In this document: positions 36,155-43,754 of the stretch, piece by piece
Numbering within the stretch: the first letter of the stretch is position 1
Layout: every line of letters begins with the position of its first letter
Assembly: GCF_014712675.1 (NCBI RefSeq)
Contig: NZ_JACXSI010000006.1
Location: 1-64,000, forward strand
DNA from: Peribacillus faecalis
GTDB lineage: Bacteria > Bacillota > Bacilli > Bacillales > DSM-1321
DNA: 64,000 nucleotides
Direction: 5' to 3'
The notes under the pieces: model-generated
Told to the model about the DNA's origin: nothing
The model's database searches: none
The model's input: only the letters and a program-made list of their open reading frames with translations
Position numbers and translations under genes: made by a program

Positions 36155-36183
36155 ATTTTAAATTAATAATAATCTAATTTCAA
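36155..36183 (-). promoter_or_regulatory. Sigma-A promoter of the cobalamin operon
   Basis: On the minus strand TTGAAA (36178-36183), a 17-base spacer and TAAAAT (36155-36160), about 25 bases upstream of the aptamer. Confidence 0.75.
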
Positions 36184-36447
36184 CAACTTTAGTCTTTTTT
36201 CTCCAAATTTCTTTTTCAGCGTTTTTATGAACCGCTTCTTTTTGCTAACATTATTTGTTTAAAAGACTACACGGAAAAAATTAATTATGAAACGAAGGCC
36301 AAACGAAATCCAGATGGTTTGATTTGGCCTTCTTAGTGCTTCATCCAACTAACTCGTTTTTGTTTTTCACTCTAAAAAAAATTAATCGATTTGTATTCAT
36401 GATTGTTTTCCTTAATCAATTGCAACATGTATTGTTTAAAAAATGTT

Positions 36448-36565
36448 GATTCCGGCGGGGTTCCGACTAGTAGAAAATTGCACAGAATTCCTAGAAATAA
36501 TGGATTTAAGAGATTCAGATTGCATAAATAAACCTAAGTCGAACCCACGGCCTCTACCCTGTCAA
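36448..36565 (-). pseudogene. tRNA 3'-end remnant interrupted by about 80 bases
   Basis: On the minus strand TTGACAGGGTAGAGGCCGTGG followed by GTTCGA (anticodon loop to T loop of a valine-GAC-type tRNA) is separated by about 80 AT-rich bases from CCCCGCCGGAATCA, which would complete the T arm and acceptor. A second acceptor-like end (CTAGTCGGAA) lies just before the latter. No 5' half exists. It sits just outside the B12 operon promoter. Confidence 0.5.
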
Positions 36566-36688
36566 TTTTAGGAGTTGTTTTTTATTCATTATTTTTGTAT
36601 AAAGTCAGTCCATTAAGTCCGATAAATCAAGGTTGCATGGTAATTTGTATTGAACCATTTTGTCATCTCAGAGGCAACGGCTGTATTA

Positions 36689-36735
36689 TAGCAATGGAAC
36701 ATTATCAAATTAGAAAAAGTAAAAAAACTTTTTAA
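36689..36735 (+). pseudogene. Duplicate of the 3' end of the acyl-CoA thioesterase gene
   Basis: The 40 bases at 36689-36728 match 15412-15451 almost exactly (AMEHYQIRKSKKT versus AMERYQIRKSKKT) and end in a stop at 36735. A further 17-base match (tcctca-tgagcaatag) follows at 36763-36779, as at 15578-15594. No start or upstream part remains. Confidence 0.8.
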
Positions 36736-36871
36736 AGTATAACCTGCCCACTGGTTTATATGTCCTCACTGAGCAATAGATTGTCTAGCTTCATCGCTAC
36801 CCGCGAGATCAAGAAGTGGGTTCCCTTTAACACAGGATAAAGTTTTAAATTAGCTTCTATCAAGTTATATA

Positions 36872-38227
36872 TTAATGCCCAGCAGTATCAAGGACAACTT
36901 GGTTAGAAGTTACTCGCTTCTCTACTGCGTAGTCTGCACGGTCATCACGAATAAAGCTCATAGCTATTGCGCCAAAAATAGCAGCAATACCAATTGCAAA
37001 AAAGTTAAACTGTGGTTGGAGATTAAAGGTTAATAGAATCCCCATATAAGTTGGAGCCACAATAGAACCGATACGTCCAAATGCCATTGTACTACCGAGT
37101 GCTGCTGCTCGAACATCGACTGAATAATACTCCGCTACGTATGCATTCGACATATTTTGTAATCCGACTGAAGCAGCTCCAATAACTGCAATTAGCCCGT
37201 ATGCGATATAAATATTTTGAGAGTAGCCAATCAGCACCAATGATATTGCCCCTACTATATAAAGTGGGATTAGAACACGTTTAAAACCAAGCAATTGAAT
37301 GAAATTTCCGAATATCATTGTTCCGATAATGGCCCCAATTTGTAGTACTGCTACAAATGTAAGACTTGATTTTAAATTATAGCCTGCATTCATCATTAAT
37401 GTTGGAAGCCATGTATTTAAAGAATACATTAGTATAAATGCACAGAAACAAGAGAGCCAAAACATCATCGTACTTAAACCAAGTTTATTTTTAAAAAGAT
37501 CACGAACCGATGATTTTTGTAGTTGTTCCTGCTCAACATATGTAAATTGGACATCTTTTGAAAGCGTTGGCTCAATTTTCCGAAGGACTGTGACAACACC
37601 TTTTGTGTCCTTTTGTTTCATTAAAGAATTAATCGATACTGGAAGGATACGTGCAATAAGTGGTAACAAAAGTAGTGGTAACCCTCCGATCCAGTATACT
37701 GGTTGCCAACCAAATTTCTCGAGAAATACTTGCCCACTAAATGATGCCATCATCGCGCCAACGGAATAACCGCAAAAAATAAATGAAATAATGGCAGCAC
37801 GATGTTTTGTCGGTGCATATTCTGAAATTAATGCAGCGACATTTGGCATGACACCACCAAAACCTAGCCCTGCAATAATACGACAAATAATAAAAAATAT
37901 AGGTTCCGTTGCAAATCCAGATAATAATGTAAAGAAACTAAAAAAAAATATTGTAAAAATAATGATGCGCTTTTTCCCAAAACGATCTGCGTATAGCCCA
38001 AAAACTATTGCACCAACAGCTGTACCAACTGTAGTATAACTGCTTATAGACCCTGCCACGATATTCGTAATTCCCCAATCTGCTTTTAACAACGGAATTG
38101 TTGCGCCATAAATGACAACATCATAGCCATCGAACATCATGATAAAAAACATACAAACAATAAGAATATAATGAAAACTTTTTAATTTGCTTTTATTAAC
38201 TATTTCAATAGGATTCACTGTATTCAA
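36872..38227 (-). CDS. MFS transporter, aromatic acid:H+ symporter type
   Basis: About 451 residues with twelve membrane helices. The AAHS-family signature DGYDVVIYGATIPLL is near residue 35, the MFS loop 2-3 motif is GLYADRFGKKR, and a loop 8-9 counterpart follows. Characterised members (BenK, PcaK) import aromatic carboxylates. TTG at 38227 has GGAG eight bases upstream and is favoured over GTG at 38236. It lies 100 bases after a MetE-like gene in the same direction, with a LysR gene before that. The substrate is unknown; the neighbouring methyltransferase suggests a methyl-donor or thioether compound. Confidence 0.85.
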   Translation of the reverse strand: MNTVNPIEIVNKSKLKSFHYILIVCMFFIMMFDGYDVVIYGATIPLLKADWGITNIVAGSISSYTTVGTAVGAIVFGLYADRFGKKRIIIFTIFFFSFFTLLSGFATEPIFFIICRIIAGLGFGGVMPNVAALISEYAPTKHRAAIISFIFCGYSVGAMMASFSGQVFLEKFGWQPVYWIGGLPLLLLPLIARILPVSINSLMKQKDTKGVVTVLRKIEPTLSKDVQFTYVEQEQLQKSSVRDLFKNKLGLSTMMFWLSCFCAFILMYSLNTWLPTLMMNAGYNLKSSLTFVAVLQIGAIIGTMIFGNFIQLLGFKRVLIPLYIVGAISLVLIGYSQNIYIAYGLIAVIGAASVGLQNMSNAYVAEYYSVDVRAAALGSTMAFGRIGSIVAPTYMGILLTFNLQPQFNFFAIGIAAIFGAIAMSFIRDDRADYAVEKRVTSNQVVLDTAGH

Positions 38228-38336
38228 GATAGCCACTCCAACTCACTTTTGAGATATAAACCTCTCTCTAAAGATAGTAGCATTCAACTTAAATCTGTTA
38301 ACTTTCGTAACAAATTCCAACATTACGAAAAATGTA

Positions 38337-39440
38337 TTATCCCCAAACTTCTTCTGCAATTTCTTTAACAAAGCGCAGTTTGTTCCATTGCTGTTCTTCT
38401 GTTAAGATATTGCCTTCTTCTGTCGATGAGAAGCCACATTGAGGACTTAAGCAAAGTTGCTCTAATGGTACATACGTAGCCGCTTCTTGAATACGTGCTT
38501 TAATTTTTTCTTTATCTTCTAATTCACCTGCTTTAGATGTTATTAATCCAAGTACGATTTTTAAATCTGTACGGTTCACATATTTTAATGGCTCAAAGCT
38601 ACCTGAACGTTCGTCATCAAATTCTAAAAACAGGCCGTCAACATTTAAACCACCAAAAATAACTTTTGAAGCATAATCATACCCACCGCTTGTAAAATAA
38701 TTCGATTTATAATTACCACGGCAAATATGCATTGTCACCGTTAAATCTTCTGGTTTATTTGCAATTGTTTCATTAATCATCTGCTGCATAAGCTTTAATT
38801 CCTCAGCTGGATCTAACCCTTTGGCACGTAATTTCTCGTGACCTTCTGCTGAAAATAAATCTGCCCACGCCGTATCATCTAATTGCAGGTAACGACAGCC
38901 TGCATCATAAAATGCTTGAATTGCTTTTTGATAAGCTGCAATGATATCTTGCTTAAACTCTTCTTTATCCTGGTACACCTTATCATTCATATCCACGCGG
39001 CGAATCAACATATTTGGACTTGGAATCGTTTGTTTAACAACAGACCCTCCTGCATGCTGTTTTAAAAATTCAAAATGCTGTACGAATGGGTGAGTAGTAA
39101 AACCAACTTTTCCAACTATGCGAACACCTTCTTTACGCGTCTCCATTTTATGGAAGTCTAATCCTTTATCTTTTTCATAATATTCCACACCATCAAAGCC
39201 GCCTAAAAAATCAAAATGCCACCAGCTTCTACGAAATTCGCCGTCAGTTATAGCTAATACGCCATTTTCTTTTTGCTTTTCAATAAGGCGAATAATCTCA
39301 TTATTTTCAACATTTATTAATTGTTCTTGAGTAATAGCCTCAGCTTTATATTGTTCGCGTGCCTCAATCAAATTAGAAGAACGTAATAAGCTCCCTACTT
39401 GATCATATCGAAATGGTAAAGTAATTGTTTTTACTGTCAT
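38337..39440 (-). CDS. MetE-like methyltransferase, C-terminal-domain type (YxjG/YxjH family)
   Basis: A 367-residue protein equal to the C-terminal barrel of cobalamin-independent methionine synthase. Zinc ligands are visible as His-x-Cys in TMHICRGNYKSN, Glu in LFLEFDDERSG and Cys in SPQCGFSS. B. subtilis YxjG/YxjH are of this size and are thought to remethylate homocysteine with a non-folate or mono-glutamyl donor. RBS AGGGGG precedes the ATG. No S-box riboswitch is present upstream, only a LysR gene 99 bases away, which may regulate it. Confidence 0.88.
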   Translation of the reverse strand: MTVKTITLPFRYDQVGSLLRSSNLIEAREQYKAEAITQEQLINVENNEIIRLIEKQKENGVLAITDGEFRRSWWHFDFLGGFDGVEYYEKDKGLDFHKMETRKEGVRIVGKVGFTTHPFVQHFEFLKQHAGGSVVKQTIPSPNMLIRRVDMNDKVYQDKEEFKQDIIAAYQKAIQAFYDAGCRYLQLDDTAWADLFSAEGHEKLRAKGLDPAEELKLMQQMINETIANKPEDLTVTMHICRGNYKSNYFTSGGYDYASKVIFGGLNVDGLFLEFDDERSGSFEPLKYVNRTDLKIVLGLITSKAGELEDKEKIKARIQEAATYVPLEQLCLSPQCGFSSTEEGNILTEEQQWNKLRFVKEIAEEVWG

Positions 39441-39538
39441 AATATGTATCCCCCTCTATTAATAGTGTAAAGAGAGTGTATCATGACAATTCCGCTATCA
39501 TATAACACTTAAAATGTATCTCTAGCTATAGGTAAAAA

Positions 39539-40459
39539 CTATACCTTACTTCGTTCCTCCTCAATGGAGGCCTTCAGATACTCAATATAGATATTTGCTA
39601 AAGGGCTATTTTTCACATTTTTATGCGTTATGTATCCAACCGTAATTCGTTCGTCAACTAGTAAAGGAATAGCTACAATATCCTTACTATTTAATTTATG
39701 ACTAATTACACCCGTAGAAATCGTATAGCCATTTAATCCGATTAATAGATTAAACAACGTAGCGCGATCGCTTACAGTAATATTTTTAGGTCTTGAAATC
39801 GTACTTAAAATTTCTTCAGAAAAGTAAAAAGAATTATAGTCGCCTTGCTCAAAAGATAAGTACGGATATGGCATTAAATCTGATAGTGTAACAAAATCCT
39901 GCTTGGCAAGCGGGTTTTGCGCGCTAATAAATACATGTGGATTCGCTTCGAAAAGCTGGTGAAAAATTAGGTTTCCCTCTTCAAGAAACTTATAAATTAC
40001 TTTTTTATTAAAATCGTTAACATATAAAATCCCTATCTCACTGCGTAAGTTTTTTACATCAGCAATAATTTCATACGTTTTTGTTTCTTTTAATGTAAAT
40101 TCAAATTCCTCCTGATTGTATTCTTTTAATAAACGGACAAATGCACTCACTGCAAAAGCGTAATGCTGTGCAGATACCGAGAAATGCTGCTGTAATGGTT
40201 GCGTATTGGAATAGCGATTTTCTAAAAGTGAAACCTGTTCTACTACTTGTCGAGCATAGCCTAAAAACTCTGATCCTTCAGTTGTCAAAATGATTCCTTT
40301 ATTCGTTCTTAAAAATATAACAATACCAAGTTCATTTTCTAACTCTTTTATTGCATTTGATAAGCTAGGCTGACTAATAAATAGATTTTGCGCAGCCTTA
40401 CTAATGGAACGACTTCTTGAAACTTCAATTACGTATTTTAACTGTTGCAACGTGATCAT
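39539..40459 (-). CDS. LysR-family transcriptional regulator
   Basis: A 306-residue regulator with an N-terminal HTH (SISKAAQNLFISQPSLSNAIKELENELG, residues about 17-45) and a C-terminal effector-binding domain of the LysR fold. AGAGG precedes the ATG. It lies upstream of, and in line with, the MetE-like and MFS genes and probably controls them; family members for methionine/cysteine metabolism (CysB, MetR, YtlI types) suggest a sulfur or aromatic signal, but no specific subgroup is clear. Confidence 0.88.
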   Translation of the reverse strand: MITLQQLKYVIEVSRSRSISKAAQNLFISQPSLSNAIKELENELGIVIFLRTNKGIILTTEGSEFLGYARQVVEQVSLLENRYSNTQPLQQHFSVSAQHYAFAVSAFVRLLKEYNQEEFEFTLKETKTYEIIADVKNLRSEIGILYVNDFNKKVIYKFLEEGNLIFHQLFEANPHVFISAQNPLAKQDFVTLSDLMPYPYLSFEQGDYNSFYFSEEILSTISRPKNITVSDRATLFNLLIGLNGYTISTGVISHKLNSKDIVAIPLLVDERITVGYITHKNVKNSPLANIYIEYLKASIEEERSKV

Positions 40460-40705
40460 TTAATGCCTCTTTCTATAAATGTTTTATTAATATAAATGAA
40501 ATGCAAATTTGAACTAAATAATTAAATTAGGTCTAAATAGATTTAAGACGGCGTATCCGAATATGAAGTTAATCCATCTATGTCAAAAATACAGTGCGTC
40601 TCTATAAAAAAACAGATAAGTATTAGAATTGAAGAGATAATATCTGTAATTTCTAAATTATTCTAATATTATAATATTACGGGAATTAAGTAAATAGAAG
40701 TGCAG
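40460..40705. other. AT-rich intergenic region before the orphan riboswitch
   Basis: No gene is visible. It holds the lysR upstream region and presumably the promoter for the plus-strand riboswitch at 40706; no confident -35/-10 pair can be singled out. Confidence 0.4.
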
Positions 40706-40875
40706 GATAAAGGAGCCTAATTAGGCTTAAAAGAGAATTCGGTGTGATCCCCAAGCTGTTTCCACAACTGTATGTGCTGATGAAATAAGATAACACCACT
40801 GTCAAAGGGAGAAAAACTCTGTAGATGGGAAGGTTCCTAAAGTAAAGAGAAGCACGAGTCCGACCTACCTTTATC
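40706..40875 (+). promoter_or_regulatory. Orphan cobalamin-type riboswitch
   Basis: P1 is a perfect GATAAAGG/CCTTTATC pair. Inside are GGTGTGATCCCC, TTCCACAACTGTA, ACACCACTG, GGGAAGG and a B12-box-like end GAGTCCGACCTACC that lacks three bases of the usual AGTC-x-GGAGACCTGCC. The order and spacing match cobalamin riboswitches. No plus-strand gene follows until 42546, so it is orphaned, decayed, or controls a short RNA. Confidence 0.75.
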
Positions 40876-40914
40876 TAATCGTATTGCCCCTCATCGGAAT
40901 AAAGAGAAAATACG

Positions 40915-40956
40915 GCAAATAGGTTCAGATTACTCAAATGCCTTTTGCTATTTTTC
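40915..40956 (+). terminator. Terminator following the orphan riboswitch
   Basis: GCAAA(T)AGG/CCTTTTGC (40915-40923 with 40941-40948, one bulge) followed by TATTTTT. Confidence 0.65.
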
Positions 40957-41065
40957 GCTATTTCCCTTTGAGAGAGAGATAGCGGAATCTACTGTACGAT
41001 TGTTATAGTATTCAATCGTGCGAGTGGGAATGAAGTTTCTCATGGACATAGCTTCGTTAGCCAAG

Positions 41066-41214
41066 ATACAAAAAAGCCCCAACCCCTTGCAGCACAAGAG
41101 ATTGGAGCTTCTAAAAAGAGATGATTCCGACTAGATTCGAACCAGCGACCTCTACCCTGTCAAGGTAGCCTCTTTTCAAAGCATTTTGCATCCATAGAAT
41201 CATCTTTTTGTTAT
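41066..41214 (-). pseudogene. Degenerate tRNA-Val(GAC)-like gene with terminator
   Basis: On the minus strand an anticodon arm CTACC-TTGACAG-GGTAG (anticodon GAC), variable loop, T arm GCTGG-TTCGAAT-CTAGT and acceptor ends GATGATTC/GGAATCATC (41207-41214 and 41120-41128) can be drawn. The D-arm region is 27 bases with no canonical D arm, so the gene is judged inactive. A terminator hairpin (41076-41089 with 41095-41108, then TTTTTT) follows. It is the best preserved of the tRNA-like fragments in the window. Confidence 0.6.
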
Positions 41215-41219
41215 TTAGA

Positions 41220-42224
41220 TTAACCTTGAGACCCACCTTCAAATGATCCAGAAACCTCATTAACCATCGAATCATACTGACTCGATAAACTAGCCGGATA
41301 CTCAATAATTAAAGTTGAAATAATACCATCTTGCGCAATTCCTTTACGAAAGACAATAGTGTCACCCTCAAAATATGAAATTACATAGGAATTCCCGTTT
41401 ACGGTCTGATGAGAAGCTGAGTCACCGATGGCTTCTAATTCTCTTTGATAATACGTTTCAATTGTCTCATTATCTTCAAGTACGTTCATATGACCTGCGT
41501 AGACTGTAATCGTACAAGTACCGTCTGTATAAGTTGTACCGTCCCCATTGGTTGGCTCTACCCCGCCTGAAAAAGTGGAAGGATACTTAACAGAGAAGCC
41601 AAACCGAGCGTTTGAGTAGGTGTTGTATGTATATTGAGTTTCTTTGATATCGACTGTCGGTTCGTCTTGTCCGGCTTTAGCTGCTGCTTCTTTTTTTCCC
41701 TTGCCTTCCTTAATTAAATCGGATAAGGATGCCAACTGATCTTCAAATGCGGATTCTCCATCTAAAAGGTTCTGTAATGTAGTGAGTTTCATCTCTGCTT
41801 GGTCGTATTCTCCCTCGCCAATTAATTAGCGAATGTTATCAATTTCTACTTGATAGGCTTGTTCTTTTTGGATTTCCTCATCAAGTTTGTTTGCTTTTTC
41901 TTTGACAACATCTAATGGTCCATCTATCTCATTAATTTTCTCTATGTATGTTAGAGCTTCATCATAATTACCATTTTCCATCGCTGTCTTTGTATCTAGT
42001 AAAAGTTTTGCCTGAGTGAGGTAAGGAGCTGCTTCATCATTTTCTTTCTTCTCTCCAGCCGCTTTTTCAAAAGATGATACGGCATCTACATATTGTTCAT
42101 TTTCTATGGCAGTCATCCCATTTTCAATCACTGTCTCGTAAGCTTTGTCATCCGAAGAACTGCACCCAGAAATAATGAAAAGCATTCCAAAGAGCATTAC
42201 ACTTGTAAGAAGTTTAAATCTCAT
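41220..42224 (-). pseudogene. Lipoprotein gene interrupted by one in-frame stop
   Basis: A lipoprotein reading frame of 334 codons broken by a single TAA at 41828-41826. The first part (132 residues) has a signal peptide with lipobox IISGC and tetratricopeptide-like helices (YVDAVSSFEKAA, YDEALTYIEKI). After the stop the same frame continues as LIGEGEYDQAEMKLTTLQN and a beta-rich C-terminal domain (FGFSVKYPSTF, TYTDGTCTITVYAG). Only one base separates TAA from sense codons such as AAA or CAA. Either a recent nonsense mutation or a read-through product is possible. Confidence 0.8.
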
Positions 42225-42488
42225 AAGTTACAAATCCTCTCCGTATGTAGTTATGTAATCCAGTATACGATTCCACTTCTAAATTCCTACCAAACCAAGT
42301 TTATATGGAGAGCCAATTCTATAAATTAAGATGAGCTATCTTTAATGCAAACAATATAAAATTATTTATATATTCCTCGCTTCACTTATTCAAATTCAAT
42401 AGCTTTTTAATCGTTGTTTAAAATTTTTAATTTCCGCTATAAAAGGGGTTCAAATAAGTCATACTATTTTAAATACAAGGTGTATAGT

Positions 42489-42514
42489 TGTATAATAAAA
42501 AGAACGAATGTTCT
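42489..42514 (+). promoter_or_regulatory. -10 element with LexA/DinR-like box
   Basis: TATAAT at 42491-42496 is followed by AGAACGAATGTTCT at 42501-42514. The core GAAC-GAAT-GTTC fits the Bacillus SOS box (CGAACRNRYGTTYC) except for the outermost base on each side. A repressor bound there would block initiation of the HTH gene at 42546. Confidence 0.5.
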
Positions 42515-42545
42515 TGTCTAATCCTAATACTTTGGAGGAATATCA

Positions 42546-43049
42546 ATGTTAACTAACAAAGACTATAAAGAAATGGTCGAGCAAAAATTCCGCAAACCCT
42601 TAAAGGATATTATGTATGAGATTTGTATAGAAAGAGGCTTAGAAAAATGGGAGGGAGCTAAAGAATTAGGAGTTCCAGAAAATACTTTTGTTAGATGGAG
42701 AACGGATTACCGCTATGGTCCTCTTCAATATAGTGCTGATATGGCAGAAAAATCAAGAATTAAAACAATTAATAAATATAAACAAGAACTTGAAAATATC
42801 AATTTAAATAGAGAATTGGTCTTCCAAAACGAAGTCTCATTGAGAGGTTTTAAAGAATTAGCTGAACGTATGCTAGAACTAAAGAAGATGGAACGTACAG
42901 AAACTGACGACAGTATGTCTGATTATTATGGATTACATGGATTAATGAACGTAGCCATTTGGGAATCAATTATTAAATACATAGAGCAATATGAAAGTGG
43001 AGGTCTACAAAAACAATTTGAAAGGGAATTAAAATACGTGAAGCAATGA
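42546..43049 (+). CDS. HTH-domain protein of unknown function, possibly SOS-controlled
   Basis: A 167-residue protein. A predicted helix-turn-helix at residues about 28-55 (LEKWEGAKELGVPENTFVRW) resembles transposase/phage-type HTH folds. It is followed by charged helices (about 70-120) and a C-terminal helical part. RBS TTTGGAGG precedes the ATG. A LexA-like operator overlaps its start-site region. Flanking terminators make it a single-gene unit. I recognise no named family; a regulator or a mobile-element accessory protein is plausible. Confidence 0.65.
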   Translation: MLTNKDYKEMVEQKFRKPLKDIMYEICIERGLEKWEGAKELGVPENTFVRWRTDYRYGPLQYSADMAEKSRIKTINKYKQELENINLNRELVFQNEVSLRGFKELAERMLELKKMERTETDDSMSDYYGLHGLMNVAIWESIIKYIEQYESGGLQKQFERELKYVKQ

Positions 43050-43092
43050 AATAAAACAGGGCTGCTTAATAAGTAAAGGGTTCCGATTTGAG

Positions 43093-43133
43093 AGTCATTT
43101 CTAAAAAAAATGCTTAGAAATGACTGTCCTTTT
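43093..43133 (+). terminator. Terminator-like hairpin after the HTH gene
   Basis: A perfect 12-bp repeat AGTCATTTCTAA/TTAGAAATGACT followed by GTCCTTTT. Confidence 0.6.
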
Positions 43134-43157
43134 GACATCGCAAATGGCAAATAAAAC

Positions 43158-43196
43158 AAAGAAAACTCGCTCCAAAAATGGCGAGTTTTCTTTTGT
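43158..43196 (+). terminator. Intrinsic terminator
   Basis: GAAAACTCGC/GCGAGTTTTC (43161-43170 with 43181-43190) followed by TTTTGTT. It may also act on the minus strand. Confidence 0.75.
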
Positions 43197-43251
43197 TGTA
43201 AATACTTGTTATTGAACTAAAACCCCCCGTTCAATGATTGTCTTTTATCAA

Positions 43252-43718
43252 TCACATCATTCCCCCCTTTTGTAATACTAGTATCTTATTGTCGTGGTAG
43301 CCATATTTCCACTTACCTGGGGATTCAGGAGAAATCACTTGTTCAAAATATTGTGTTGGGATATTAATGGAGTGTATCTTCCAAGTTGCGCCATATTTTT
43401 TGGGAATAAAAGAATTACCGATTGGATGGATGGCTATTTGCTGATTCTTTTGATTGACTAAAAAACACAATTTAGAATCGTGTACCCAATTAAGCTTTGT
43501 TCTACTGATTTCGGTGTCTTGATTGTCTCATCGCCAGTATATATCATGTCTAACCATTCGACTGTCTTTAAGTCACTTCTTTTTGGCTTCTTCTTTCTAT
43601 TAAAATATATGTGTTGAATCTGCATGATTACCAATGGCATACAATTAAAAACATGATGAAGTAAGAGCATCAAATGATTTGCTGAGTTTTCATGTCTAGC
43701 AATAAAAGCTATATCCAC
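43252..43718 (-). pseudogene. Possible decayed minus-strand gene
   Basis: Two overlapping minus-strand frames (86 codons from 43718 and 72 codons from 43470) could be one gene split by a frameshift near 43.5 kb. Neither has a ribosome binding site, and the first begins inside a palindromic terminator. I recognise no domain. It is listed only because the stretch is otherwise empty. Confidence 0.2.
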
Positions 43719-43742
43719 TTGAATTAAAGGATATAGCTTTTA
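43703..43742. terminator. Terminator of the GTPase gene
   Basis: A perfect 13-bp repeat AAAAGCTATATCC/GGATATAGCTTTT (43704-43716 with 43729-43741), 13 bases past the GTPase stop. Confidence 0.85.
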
Positions 43743-43754
43743 TCATAGTCATGA

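Noticed and set aside
39441-39538. Possible S-box or T-box before the MetE-like gene
   Set aside because: The gap is under 100 bases and lacks the conserved elements of either.
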